From assembly GCF_002434265.1 (NCBI RefSeq), contig NZ_DJJS01000004.1, positions 253,079 through 317,078 of the forward strand: 64,000 bases of DNA, in the 5' to 3' direction. The position numbers and the translations under genes are program-made. Below, in pieces: positions 17,578 to 26,136 of the stretch. The notes beneath the pieces were generated by a model that saw only the letters and a list, made by a program, of their open reading frames with translations, did not search any database and was not told the origin of the DNA. How positions within the stretch are numbered: position 1 is the first letter of the stretch; the number at the start of each line of letters is the position of its first letter. The stretch comes from Pseudomonas sp. UBA6562 (lineage in GTDB: Bacteria; Pseudomonadota; Gammaproteobacteria; Pseudomonadales; Pseudomonadaceae).

Positions 17578-18057
17578 ATGAAGTTCGAGGGTACTTTTCA
17601 ATATAGGGGTCATCACGGAATCGTCTTCAGCGTATCGCAGATCACCCTTATGGAGAGCGACCGCGGACGTCTGCGCGAACTGCACTTTGGCGAAGCGAAA
17701 AGCGCTCACTACGAAGTGAGCCGTAAGGTCGTCGAGGTGTATGACAAGATGCTGGCAAAGGATTTGCCCTGTTTGATGATGATCGGCATTTCCACGCCCT
17801 TGACTCGAGGCCAAGCCGACACGCTCAACGCTCAACGCACCCAGATCGCCAACCTCGCAGCCTCGGCCTTCGCTGGCGCAGCCTCCTCGGTAACCTCTCC
17901 TTATGTAGGCGTTCCTGTGGGTGCCGGAGTACGTATGTACGTGAACGAAATCCTGCCTACCTACCATGCCGGCGACGTGCTGGTCAGCATCGAAGCGCAA
18001 GTCAGCGGTGGCATCGGCCCACAGCGCAGCACTTCCACCTTGATCATCAAGACCTAA
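17578..18057 (+). CDS. Hypothetical protein, 159 residues, with a Gly/Ala-rich hydrophobic stretch
   Basis: I do not recognise a family. The chosen ATG follows GAAAGGA at good spacing; an earlier in-frame ATG at 17557 has none. The N-terminal ~80 residues look like a mixed alpha/beta domain. A stretch around 88-115 is rich in Ala, Gly, Ser and Val (LAASAFAGAASS then PYVGVPVGAGV), which could be a membrane-interacting hairpin. The tail reads VSGGIGPQRSTSTLIIKT. Only 12 bases separate it from a small membrane-protein gene, so the two form a pair. Base composition appears lower in GC than the neighbouring core genes. Confidence 0.68.
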   Translation: MKFEGTFQYRGHHGIVFSVSQITLMESDRGRLRELHFGEAKSAHYEVSRKVVEVYDKMLAKDLPCLMMIGISTPLTRGQADTLNAQRTQIANLAASAFAGAASSVTSPYVGVPVGAGVRMYVNEILPTYHAGDVLVSIEAQVSGGIGPQRSTSTLIIKT

Positions 18058-18069
18058 AGGAAGCGACAC

Positions 18070-18312
18070 ATGCCTGACTTTATCCAGTTGATCATTGCGC
18101 TCGTGGTGTTCTTTTTGCTCGATCAATTTCTCAAAGCGTACCCACTCCGCGCATGGCTGGGCGTGGTATTGATGGCAGTGGGTGCGTTTGGCTGCATCGC
18201 GGCCAGCCAAACGCGCCTGTTCGGACTCGACCTGGGCCTGCTGTCAGTCTTTGCCGTGGCACTGGGCGTCGGGTTGTTTCTCAAGCGGCGACGGTTCGAA
18301 GACATGGACTGA
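18070..18312 (+). CDS. Small membrane protein, 80 residues
   Basis: Three hydrophobic segments are visible (about residues 4-20, 27-44 and 50-68), followed by a basic-acidic tail KRRRFEDMD, suggesting the C-terminus lies in the cytoplasm. An AAAGGAAG ribosome-binding site precedes the ATG. It follows the 159-residue gene by 12 bases and is convergent with dapC. No family is recognised. A toxin-protection or membrane-partner role for the upstream protein is possible but is only inference from pairing. Confidence 0.68.
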   Translation: MPDFIQLIIALVVFFLLDQFLKAYPLRAWLGVVLMAVGAFGCIAASQTRLFGLDLGLLSVFAVALGVGLFLKRRRFEDMD

Positions 18313-18339
18313 AGCGTCGCGCTTTGTGCTGTGCCGTTC

Positions 18340-19530
18340 CTAGGCGAGGAACCGACGGATGCGTTGCGCCGCCTCGATGCACTCGGCCAGTGGCGCGACC
18401 AGCGCCATGCGCACGCGCCCAGCCCCTGGATTGACGCCATCGACCTCACGCGATAGGTACGAACCCGGCACCACGGTCACATGCTCGGCCACGAACAGGT
18501 CGCGGGTGAATTCGGCATCGCAACCCGGCACCTTGGCCCACAGGTAGAAGCTACCATCGGGACGCTGCACGTCCATCACCGGTTGCAGGATCTCCAGCAC
18601 CGCATCGTACTTGGCCCGGTACTGATCGCGATTGGCGCGCACGTGCGCTTCGTCCTGCCAGGCGGCGATGCTGGCCAACTGGGTCTGCACGGGCATGGCG
18701 CAGCCATGGTAGGTGCGGTACAGCAGGAACGGCTTGACGATCTCGGCGTCGCCGGCCACGAAGCCCGAGCGCAGCCCCGGCAGGTTGGAGCGCTTGGACA
18801 GGCTGTGGAACACCACGCAGCGCTTGAAGTCGCTGCGCCCGAGCTCGGCGCAGGCGCTGAGCAGGCCCGGCGGCGGGGCGTCTTCGTCGAAGTACAGCTC
18901 GCTGTAGCATTCGTCGGCGGCGATCACGAAGTCGTGTTCGTCGGCCAGGGCGATCAGCTTCTTCAACGTTTCCAGCGGCACCAGCGCCCCGGTCGGGTTG
19001 CCGGGCGAGCACAGGAAAAGAATCTGGCAGCGCTGCCAGACGTCGGCCGGCACGGCGTCGAAGTCCGGGTTGAAGCCGTTGCCTTCCAGGCAGGGCAGGT
19101 AGTGCGGGGTCGCCCCGGCGAGCAGGGCCGCGCCTTCGTAGATCTGGTAGAACGGGTTCGGGCTGACCACCAGGCCATCGGCCTCGCGGTCCACCACGGC
19201 CTGGGTGAAGGCGAATAGCGCCTCGCGTGTGCCGTTGACCGGCAGGATGTGCCGATCGGCCTGCAACCAGCCGGCCGGTACGCCGAAGCGCCGTTCGCAC
19301 CATTGGCCGATGGCCTCGCGCAGCGCAGGCAGGCCGAGGGTGCTGGGGTAGACGGCGAGCTTGTCGAGGTTGTCGCTCATGGCCTGGGCCACGAAGGCCG
19401 GCGAGGTGTGCTTGGGCTCCCCGATCGACAGCGCGATGGCGCGCTTGTCGGCCGCGGGGGTGACGCTGCCCAGCAGGGCGCGCAGTTTCTCGAACGGGTA
19501 GGGCTGCAACTGGGTCAAGGCAGGATTCAT
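18340..19530 (-). CDS. dapC: Succinyldiaminopimelate transaminase DapC
   Basis: 396 residues, a fold-type I PLP aminotransferase. The PLP lysine motif is SLSKRSNLPGLRSGFVAGD, and the substrate/cofactor region CSPGNPTGALVPLE is clear. It makes N-succinyl-LL-diaminopimelate from the keto precursor with glutamate as donor, the step between DapD and DapE. In Pseudomonas it lies next to glnD, as here (34-base gap), which supports DapC over a generic aminotransferase. Confidence 0.93.
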   Translation of the reverse strand: MNPALTQLQPYPFEKLRALLGSVTPAADKRAIALSIGEPKHTSPAFVAQAMSDNLDKLAVYPSTLGLPALREAIGQWCERRFGVPAGWLQADRHILPVNGTREALFAFTQAVVDREADGLVVSPNPFYQIYEGAALLAGATPHYLPCLEGNGFNPDFDAVPADVWQRCQILFLCSPGNPTGALVPLETLKKLIALADEHDFVIAADECYSELYFDEDAPPPGLLSACAELGRSDFKRCVVFHSLSKRSNLPGLRSGFVAGDAEIVKPFLLYRTYHGCAMPVQTQLASIAAWQDEAHVRANRDQYRAKYDAVLEILQPVMDVQRPDGSFYLWAKVPGCDAEFTRDLFVAEHVTVVPGSYLSREVDGVNPGAGRVRMALVAPLAECIEAAQRIRRFLA

Positions 19531-19564
19531 TGGCGCAAGGTCTCGGCAAAGGTCTCGGCGGGCA

Positions 19565-22267
19565 TTAGATGTTCACGCGGGTCGGGCTGGCCTCTGCGGC
19601 TTGGCCTGCCTGCAACTGCTGGATGATCGCCTCCTGCAAGCGCAGGCACAGTTGCGCGTCGGAGAGCGGCTGGTTGTGGGCGTCGGTGACGAAGAACACG
19701 TCTTCGACCCGTTCGCCCAGGGTGGCGATCTTGGCGTTTTGCAGCGACAGGTCGAACTCCAGGAAGATCCGGCCCAATCGGGCCAGCAGGCCAGGGCGGT
19801 CGGGGGCGGTGATCTCGAGGATGGTCACCGGTCGCTGCGCGTCGTTGTGGATGGTCACCTGCGGGGCGAAGGTGAAGTGTTTGAGCTGGCGCGGCACGCG
19901 GCGCTGGATGATGGTCGGGTAGTCTTCCGGGTGGCGCAGGGCTTCGCTCAGGCCATCGCGGATCTGCCGCACGCGCTGCGGGTTGTCGCCGATCGAACCG
20001 CCGTCGTTGTCCAGCACGATGTAGGTGTCGAGGGTGAACTGACTGCTCGAGGTGATGATCCGCGCGTCGTGGATGTTGAGGTTGAGCTGGGCCATGGCCG
20101 CCACCGTCACGGCGAAGAAGTCGTGCTGGTCGGGCGCATAGATGAAGATCTGCGTGCCGCCTTCGAATTCGCGTTGGGTGGTTTCCTTGATCAGCACCAG
20201 CGGGCCGCCGTCGGCCGGTTGCCGGAGGATCGCATCGGTGTGCCAGGCCACGTCCGCGGCGGTGTGGCGCAGGAAGTAGTCGTCGCCCAATTGCGACCAG
20301 AGCTGTTCGACGTCGTCGGGGTCGGTGCCTTCGCGCACCAGGGTGTCGAGTGCGGCACCCTGGGTCTGGCGGATCAGCTCTTCGCGGTCCAGCGGGTTCT
20401 CCAGGCCGCGGCGCAGGGCGCGCTTGGTCTCGTTGTAGAGCTGGCGCAGCAGGCTGGCGCGCCAGGAGTTCCACAGGCTGGGATTGGTCGCGTTGATGTC
20501 GGCCACGGTCAGCACGTAGAGGTAGTCCAGGCGCGTGTCATCGCCCACCAACAGGGCGAAGTCGTTGATCACCTGCGGGTCGGACAGGTCCTTGCGCTGG
20601 GCGGTGGTGGACATCATCAGGTGGTTCTGCACCAGCCAGACAATCAGCCGGGTGTCCCAGGTCGGCAAATGATGGCGCTCGCCGAAGGCCTGCGCATCGA
20701 TCGCGCCCAGGTCGGAGTGGTCGCCCTGGCGGCCTTTGCCGATGTCGTGGTAAAGCCCGGCCAGATAGATCAGCTCGGGCTTGGGCAGGCGCCCCATCAG
20801 CTCGCTGGCCAGCGGGAATTTCTCCGACACTGGCGTATAGCGCAGCTTGCGCAGGTGCTTGATCAGGTTGAGCGTGTGCGCGTCGACCGTATAGATGTGG
20901 AACAGGTCGTGCTGCATCTGCCCGACGATGAAGCCGAACTCGGGCAGGTAGCGGCCGAGGATGCCGTAGCGGTTCATGCGCCGCAGGTTGCGGTGGATAC
21001 CCGTCTCGCACTTGAACAGCTCGATGAACAGGCTGGTGTTGCGCAGATCGCTGCGAAAATCGTCGTCGATCAGGTGCCGGTGCTCGCGCAGCAGGCGCAC
21101 GGTGTCGGCGCGCACGCCCTTGATCTCCGGATGCTGGGCCATGAGCACGAAGATTTCCAGCATGGCGAACGGCGTGCGCTCGAAGATTTTGGCGTGGGCC
21201 GCTTCGATGTAGCCGTCGTGCAGGCGGAAGCGCGCGTTCAGGGGCTGGGTGGTGCCGCTGTCGTCATCGGCGAGGATGACTTCCTCGAAATGCTGGATGA
21301 TCAGGTCGCACAGCTGGCTGATGCTCATCACCACCCGGTAGTACTGCTGCATGAACTGCTCGATGGCGCGCTTGGGGTTTTCGTCGGTGTAGCCGAGCAA
21401 GGTCGCCACGCTGCGCTGGTGGTCGAACAGCAGGCGGTCTTCGGCGCGCCCGGCAAGCATGTGCAGGGCATAGCGCACTTTCCACAGGAACGCCTGGGAG
21501 GAGGCCAGCACCGCGTTCTCGCTCTCCAGCAGGAAACCCTCGCCGGCCAGTGCGTGCAGGTTGAGCGTGCCGTATTGGCGGCGTGCCACCCAAAGCACGG
21601 TCTGGATGTCGCGCAGACCGCCCGGCGAGCCTTTGACGTTGGGCTCGAGGTTGTATTCGGTGTCGTTGTACTTGTGGTGGCGCGCTTGCAGTTCGGCGCG
21701 CTTGGCCAGGAAGAACGCCTTGCTCGGCCACAGGTGCTCGGTGCCGGTGGCCTCGAGCATGCGCTTGCGCAGGGATTCGGGGCCGGCGATGGTGCGGCTT
21801 TCCATCAGGTTGGTGATGATCGTCAGGTCGGCTTTGGCCTGCTCGGCGCATTCCTCGATGCTGCGCACGCTCTGCCCGACCTCCAGGCCAATGTCCCAGA
21901 GCAGGGTGAGCAGACGCTCTATGGGGTCGCGGTACTGCTCGTGGCGGGCGCCGTCGAGCAGGATCAGCAGGTCGATGTCCGAGTGCGGGTGCAGCTCGCC
22001 GCGGCCGTAGCCGCCGACCGCCACCAAGGCGATGCCGGACGCATCGCCCCAGTCGAACTGGCTCCAGGCCTGCTGCAGGATGTTGTCGACCAGCCACGCG
22101 CGATCCTCGATCAGGCGACGGATGTCACGGCCTTCGCCAAAGCGCTTGTCGAGCACCTCGCTGGCCTGACGGATGGCTTTCTTGAACGCGGCGATGGGGC
22201 TCGCCTTGAGCGCCAGTTCCGCCTGGAACTGGCCGCGGTCGAACAGCTCTGGGTCCACCTGGGGCAT
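19565..22267 (-). CDS. glnD: Bifunctional [protein-PII] uridylyltransferase / uridylyl-removing enzyme GlnD
   Basis: 900 residues. Domains in order: nucleotidyltransferase with GGYGRGELHPHSDIDL (85-100), an HD hydrolase domain with YHDIGKGRQGDHS, and two C-terminal ACT domains. It uridylylates PII proteins at low glutamine and removes UMP at high glutamine, so it is the nitrogen sensor that controls glutamine synthetase and NtrC. It lies between map and dapC, probably one transcript, a conserved Pseudomonas order. Confidence 0.97.
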   Translation of the reverse strand: MPQVDPELFDRGQFQAELALKASPIAAFKKAIRQASEVLDKRFGEGRDIRRLIEDRAWLVDNILQQAWSQFDWGDASGIALVAVGGYGRGELHPHSDIDLLILLDGARHEQYRDPIERLLTLLWDIGLEVGQSVRSIEECAEQAKADLTIITNLMESRTIAGPESLRKRMLEATGTEHLWPSKAFFLAKRAELQARHHKYNDTEYNLEPNVKGSPGGLRDIQTVLWVARRQYGTLNLHALAGEGFLLESENAVLASSQAFLWKVRYALHMLAGRAEDRLLFDHQRSVATLLGYTDENPKRAIEQFMQQYYRVVMSISQLCDLIIQHFEEVILADDDSGTTQPLNARFRLHDGYIEAAHAKIFERTPFAMLEIFVLMAQHPEIKGVRADTVRLLREHRHLIDDDFRSDLRNTSLFIELFKCETGIHRNLRRMNRYGILGRYLPEFGFIVGQMQHDLFHIYTVDAHTLNLIKHLRKLRYTPVSEKFPLASELMGRLPKPELIYLAGLYHDIGKGRQGDHSDLGAIDAQAFGERHHLPTWDTRLIVWLVQNHLMMSTTAQRKDLSDPQVINDFALLVGDDTRLDYLYVLTVADINATNPSLWNSWRASLLRQLYNETKRALRRGLENPLDREELIRQTQGAALDTLVREGTDPDDVEQLWSQLGDDYFLRHTAADVAWHTDAILRQPADGGPLVLIKETTQREFEGGTQIFIYAPDQHDFFAVTVAAMAQLNLNIHDARIITSSSQFTLDTYIVLDNDGGSIGDNPQRVRQIRDGLSEALRHPEDYPTIIQRRVPRQLKHFTFAPQVTIHNDAQRPVTILEITAPDRPGLLARLGRIFLEFDLSLQNAKIATLGERVEDVFFVTDAHNQPLSDAQLCLRLQEAIIQQLQAGQAAEASPTRVNI

Positions 22268-22306
22268 CGGTTCGCTTTCCTGTGCTGAATGTAGGCCTGG
22301 TCGGGC

Positions 22307-23089
22307 TCAGGCGGAGGTGCGGGCGATGGTGTCGTCCTTGCGCAAGGTGAAGATCTCGTAGCCGGTGGCGGTCACCGCCAGGGTGTGCTCCCACTGCGCC
22401 GAGAGCTTGCGGTCCTTGGTGATGGCGGTCCAGCCGTCGCCCAGCACCTTGGTCTCGGCCTTGCCTTGGTTGATCATCGGCTCGATGGTGAAGGTCATGC
22501 CTTCTTTGAGCTCCATGCCGGTGCCGGCCTTGCCGTAGTGGACGATCTGCGGCTCTTCGTGGAACACCTTGCCGATGCCGTGGCCGCAGAAATCGCGGAC
22601 CACCGAGAAACCGTTCTTTTCGGCATGCTTCTGGATCACTTCGCCGATGTCGCCCAGGCGGCAGCCCGGCTTGACCAGCTCGATGGCCTTGTACAGGCAT
22701 TCCTGGGTGACCACCGACAGGCGTTCGGCCCAGGCCGCGACGGTGCCGACGTGGAACATGCGGCTGGTGTCGCCGTGGTAGCCGTCCTTGATCACGGTGA
22801 CGTCGATGTTGAGGGTGTCGCCGTTCTTCAAGGGCTTGTCGTTGGGAATGCCGTGGCACACGACATGGTTGATCGAGGTGCAGACCGACTTGGGGTAGCC
22901 CTTGTAGTTCAGCGGTGCGGGAATGGCCTGCTGCACGTTCACGATGTAGTCGTGGCACAGACGGTTGAGCTCCTCGGTCGTCACCCCGGGCTTGACGTGG
23001 GGTTCGATCATTTCCAGCACATCGGCGGCCAGGCGGCCGGCCACGCGCATCTTCTCGATCTCTTCGGCAGTCTTGATGGTTACGGTCAT
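22307..23089 (-). CDS. map: Type I methionine aminopeptidase
   Basis: 260 residues from MTVTIKTAEEIEKM; a much longer in-frame extension upstream is not family-like. It removes the initiator methionine from nascent proteins. The pita-bread fold metal site is visible in HGIPNDKPL, DTLNIDVTVIKDGYHGDTSRMF and HGIGKVFHEEPQI. The gene is divergent from rpsB, the classic arrangement in gamma-proteobacteria, and heads the map-glnD-dapC unit. Confidence 0.97.
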   Translation of the reverse strand: MTVTIKTAEEIEKMRVAGRLAADVLEMIEPHVKPGVTTEELNRLCHDYIVNVQQAIPAPLNYKGYPKSVCTSINHVVCHGIPNDKPLKNGDTLNIDVTVIKDGYHGDTSRMFHVGTVAAWAERLSVVTQECLYKAIELVKPGCRLGDIGEVIQKHAEKNGFSVVRDFCGHGIGKVFHEEPQIVHYGKAGTGMELKEGMTFTIEPMINQGKAETKVLGDGWTAITKDRKLSAQWEHTLAVTATGYEIFTLRKDDTIARTSA

Positions 23090-23259
23090 TGCAGGCTCTC
23101 TACGGCGCAGGCTAGGCGCGGGCAAACGGGAAACGCGAAATTCTACCAGAGCCTCGGCATACCGGCCGGGCCAATCGGTGAATCCCATGGCGATGGCGGG
23201 CATTCTGAGGGCAATGGCCGGGCGCTGCAAAAAAGGCTGACGGGCGCGTCAGCACGCAG

Positions 23260-23288
23260 TTCCGTTTCCGGCAGGCCTGTGGTATAAC
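23260..23288 (+). promoter_or_regulatory. Probable rpsB promoter
   Basis: A TATAAC -10 box (23283-23288) lies 17 bases after a weak TTCCGT -35 (23260-23265). TGTGG directly before the -10 and a GC-rich discriminator (GCGCCGC) after it fit a growth-rate- and ppGpp-sensitive ribosomal protein promoter. The rpsB promoter is reported to be conserved in gamma-proteobacteria. Confidence 0.6.
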
Positions 23289-23290
23289 AT

Positions 23291-23428
23291 GCGCCGCTTT
23301 CGGGGACCCCTGAAAGCTCAAACCCACACACGTGTCGACACGATGGCCTGGGTGCCCCGGATCCACAGGATTCGCGGGTTGGTCATTGGGATGCGTGGAG
23401 GCCCAACCCGACTTACCAAGGAACTATC
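23291..23428 (+). promoter_or_regulatory. rpsB 5' leader, candidate S2 autoregulatory RNA
   Basis: About 130 bases lie between the likely transcription start and the rpsB ATG. It begins with a hairpin (GCTTTC 23296-23301 pairing with GAAAGC 23312-23317) and contains further GC-rich pairing potential. S2-mediated feedback on the rpsB-tsf leader is known in E. coli and conserved in gamma-proteobacteria. That it operates here is inferred from position and structure. Confidence 0.5.
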
Positions 23429-24166
23429 ATGTCCCAAGTCAACATGCGCGATATGCTGAAGGCCGGTGTGCACTTCGGCCACCAGACCCGTTACTGGAAC
23501 CCGAAAATGGGCAAGTACATTTTCGGCGCGCGCAACAAGATCCACATCATCAACCTGGAAAAAACCCTGCCGATGTTCAACGACGCTCTGGCGTTCGTAG
23601 AGCGTCTGTCCCAGGGCAAGAACAAGATCATGTTCGTCGGCACCAAGCGTTCGGCCGGCAAACTGGTTGCCGAGCAGGCTGCTCGTTGCGGTTCGCCTTA
23701 CGTTGATCACCGTTGGTTGGGCGGCATGCTCACCAACTACAAGACCATCCGTGCCTCGATCAAGCGCCTGCGCGACCTGGAAACTCAGGCCGAAGACGGT
23801 ACCTTCACCAAGCTGACCAAGAAAGAAGCGCTGATGCGTTCGCGCGATCTGGAAAAGCTGGACCGCAGCCTGGGTGGTATCAAGGACATGGGCGGCCTGC
23901 CTGACGCACTGTTCGTCATCGACGTCGATCACGAGCGCATCGCGATCACCGAAGCCAACAAACTGGGCATCCCGGTTATCGGCATCGTCGATACCAACAG
24001 CAGCCCTGAAGGTGTTGACTACATCATCCCAGGTAACGACGACGCCATCCGCGCCATCGAGCTGTACATGACTTCGATGGCTGACGCCGTCATCCGCGGT
24101 CGCAACAACGTTGCCGGCGGTACCGAAGTCTATGTTGAAGAAGCGGCTGCACCTGCTGCCGAGTAA
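23429..24166 (+). CDS. rpsB: 30S ribosomal protein S2
   Basis: 245 residues, standard for Pseudomonas. The S2 signatures are present, including HFGHQTRYWNPKMGKYIFG near the start and VDTNSSPEGVDYIIPGNDDA near the end. The start has an AAGGAA site eight bases upstream. It is followed by an intercistronic hairpin with a T tract, then tsf, the conserved rpsB-tsf operon. Loaded late onto the 30S subunit with help from S1. Confidence 0.99.
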   Translation: MSQVNMRDMLKAGVHFGHQTRYWNPKMGKYIFGARNKIHIINLEKTLPMFNDALAFVERLSQGKNKIMFVGTKRSAGKLVAEQAARCGSPYVDHRWLGGMLTNYKTIRASIKRLRDLETQAEDGTFTKLTKKEALMRSRDLEKLDRSLGGIKDMGGLPDALFVIDVDHERIAITEANKLGIPVIGIVDTNSSPEGVDYIIPGNDDAIRAIELYMTSMADAVIRGRNNVAGGTEVYVEEAAAPAAE

Positions 24167-24195
24167 GTGACGCCTGGCGTCTGACTTGGCACGCG

Positions 24196-24219
24196 AAAAG
24201 GGGGCTTTGCCCCCTTTTT
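24196..24219 (+). terminator. Intrinsic terminator/attenuator between rpsB and tsf
   Basis: The stem AAAAGGGGGC pairs with GCCCCCTTTT across a three-base loop and runs into five Ts. It is 30 bases past the rpsB stop and 130 before tsf, so it probably sets the S2 to EF-Ts ratio by partial readthrough. Confidence 0.8.
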
Positions 24220-24351
24220 GCCACCTTGAAATCCTGCTGTCAGCAACAGGCTCCCATCATGGGCGTGCTGAACCCGACAGCGGATTAGCAGAATTGAACG
24301 CCCGTGACGAGCGGGTGGAATGGTTGAAAAACTTTCCAAGAGGATTTTGAA

Positions 24352-25215
24352 ATGGCAGCAATTACTGCAGCGTTGGTCAAAGAACTGCGCGAGCGTACCG
24401 GCGAAGGCATGATGGATTGCAAGAAGGCCCTGGAAAAGGCTGACGGCGACATCGAAAAAGCCATTGATGACATGCGTGCTTCCGGCGCCATCAAGGCCGC
24501 CAAGAAAGCTGGCAACGTCGCCGCTGAAGGCGCCATCGCCATCAAGGCCGACGACAAGTCCGCCGTCCTGCTGGAAGTGAACTCGCAGACCGACTTCCTG
24601 GCGCTGCAAGACGACTTCAAGACTTTCGTCGCCGAAAGCGTCGAACAAGCTTTCAACGAGAAGCTGACCGACGCCGCGCCGCTGATCGCTGCCCGCGAAG
24701 CTGCCCGTGAAGCGCTGGTCGCCAAAGTCGGTGAGAACGTCAACATCCGTCGTCTGGTGCGTGTTGAAGGCGACGTCGTAGGTGCCTACCTGCACGGCAA
24801 CAAGATCGGTGTTGCAGTGGTTCTGAAAGGCGGCGACGTACAGCTGGCCAAAGAAATCGCCATGCACGTCGCGGCTTCCAACCCCGAGTTCCTGGATTCG
24901 TCGGAAATCTCCGCCGAAGCCATCGAGCGCGAAAAAGCGGTCTTCCTGCAGCTCAACGCTGACAAGATCGCCGGCAAGCCGGAAAACATCGTTGAAAACA
25001 TGATCAACGGCCGCATCACCAAGTTCAAGGCCGAAGCTTCGCTCAAAGAGCAGGCGTTCGTCATGAACCCGGAAGTCAAGGTCGGCGAGCTGGCCAAGAA
25101 AGCCGGTGCTGAAATCGTTTCCTTCACCTACTTCAAGGTCGGCGAAGGCATCGAGAAGCCAGTCGACAACTTCGCCGAAGAAGTTGCCGCGCAACTGGCT
25201 GCCGCCAAGCAGTAA
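24352..25215 (+). CDS. tsf: Elongation factor Ts
   Basis: 287 residues. The N-terminal UBA-like module (about 1-50, with LRERTGEGMMDCKKAL) and the core with the TDF motif (QTDFLALQDDF, about 80) are clear. EF-Ts exchanges GDP for GTP on EF-Tu. Second gene of the rpsB operon, followed by its own terminator. Confidence 0.99.
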   Translation: MAAITAALVKELRERTGEGMMDCKKALEKADGDIEKAIDDMRASGAIKAAKKAGNVAAEGAIAIKADDKSAVLLEVNSQTDFLALQDDFKTFVAESVEQAFNEKLTDAAPLIAAREAAREALVAKVGENVNIRRLVRVEGDVVGAYLHGNKIGVAVVLKGGDVQLAKEIAMHVAASNPEFLDSSEISAEAIEREKAVFLQLNADKIAGKPENIVENMINGRITKFKAEASLKEQAFVMNPEVKVGELAKKAGAEIVSFTYFKVGEGIEKPVDNFAEEVAAQLAAAKQ

Positions 25216-25237
25216 GACAGACCCGTCTGTCGCCCCC

Positions 25238-25271
25238 AAGAGGCTGCCCGCTCACGCGCGCAGCCTCTTTG
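25238..25271 (+). terminator. Intrinsic terminator after tsf
   Basis: AAGAGGCTGC at 25238-25247 pairs with GCAGCCTCTT at 25260-25269; the 3' arm ends in a short T run (TTTGT). It closes the rpsB-tsf unit before pyrH. Confidence 0.75.
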
Positions 25272-25392
25272 TCAAAGCGGGCAAGGGGTTTATCAGGCCC
25301 CGTTCCGCTGGCGCCCAAACGGCGCCGCGCTACAGTAAGCAGGCCGGCAACGGCCGCATGAATTCTAGAAAACGCCGCAGGAGAGACACGCA

Positions 25393-26136
25393 ATGGCTCA
25401 GCAGGTGAGTGGTCGCCAACCTCGCTATAAACGCATTTTGCTCAAACTTAGCGGCGAAGCCCTGATGGGCTCCGAAGACTTCGGCATCGACCCCAAGGTG
25501 CTCGATCGCATGGCCCTGGAAGTGGGCCAGCTGGTCGGCATCGGTGTGCAGGTCGGTCTGGTGATCGGCGGTGGCAACCTGTTCCGTGGCGCGGCCCTTA
25601 GCGCGGCCGGCATGGACCGCGTCACCGGTGACCACATGGGCATGCTCGCTACGGTCATGAACGCCCTGGCCATGCGCGACGCCCTGGAGCGTTCGAACAT
25701 CACCGCGCTGGTCATGTCGGCCATTTCCATGACCGGTGTCACCGATCATTACGATCGCCGAAAAGCAATTCGTCACCTCCAATCGGGGGATGTGGTAATT
25801 TTCTCCGCCGGTACCGGCAACCCGTTCTTCACCACCGATTCCGCAGCCTGCCTGCGTGGCATCGAAGTCGATGCAGATGTGGTGCTGAAGGCGACCAAGG
25901 TCGACGGTGTCTACACCGCCGACCCGTTCAAGGACCCACACGCCGAGAAGTTCGATTACCTCACGTACGACGAAGTGCTGGATCGCAAGCTCGGTGTCAT
26001 GGACCTGACCGCCATCTGCCTGTGCCGCGACCACAAGATGCCATTGCGCGTTTTCAACATGAACAAGCCCGGCTCCCTGCTCAACATAGTGGTGGGTGGC
26101 GCCGAAGGCACCTTGATCGAGGAAAGCCAAGCATGA
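25393..26136 (+). CDS. pyrH: UMP kinase
   Basis: 247 residues, amino-acid-kinase family. It phosphorylates UMP to UDP in pyrimidine nucleotide synthesis. The phosphate-binding KLSGEALMG at the start, the glycine-rich VIGGGNLFRG and the later GTGNPFFTTDSAA are all family hallmarks. The start follows a GGAGAGAC sequence. Its stop overlaps the frr start by ATGA. Confidence 0.98.
   Translation: MAQQVSGRQPRYKRILLKLSGEALMGSEDFGIDPKVLDRMALEVGQLVGIGVQVGLVIGGGNLFRGAALSAAGMDRVTGDHMGMLATVMNALAMRDALERSNITALVMSAISMTGVTDHYDRRKAIRHLQSGDVVIFSAGTGNPFFTTDSAACLRGIEVDADVVLKATKVDGVYTADPFKDPHAEKFDYLTYDEVLDRKLGVMDLTAICLCRDHKMPLRVFNMNKPGSLLNIVVGGAEGTLIEESQA

Noticed and set aside
17323..18210. 295-codon minus-strand open frame spanning the unknown pair
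   Set aside because: Runs antisense to two genes with good ribosome-binding sites. Only the short gap part looks protein-like, noted separately as a finding.
19601..22288. 895-codon plus-strand open frame opposite glnD
   Set aside because: Same antisense effect; no domain or signal, while glnD has NT, HD and ACT domains.
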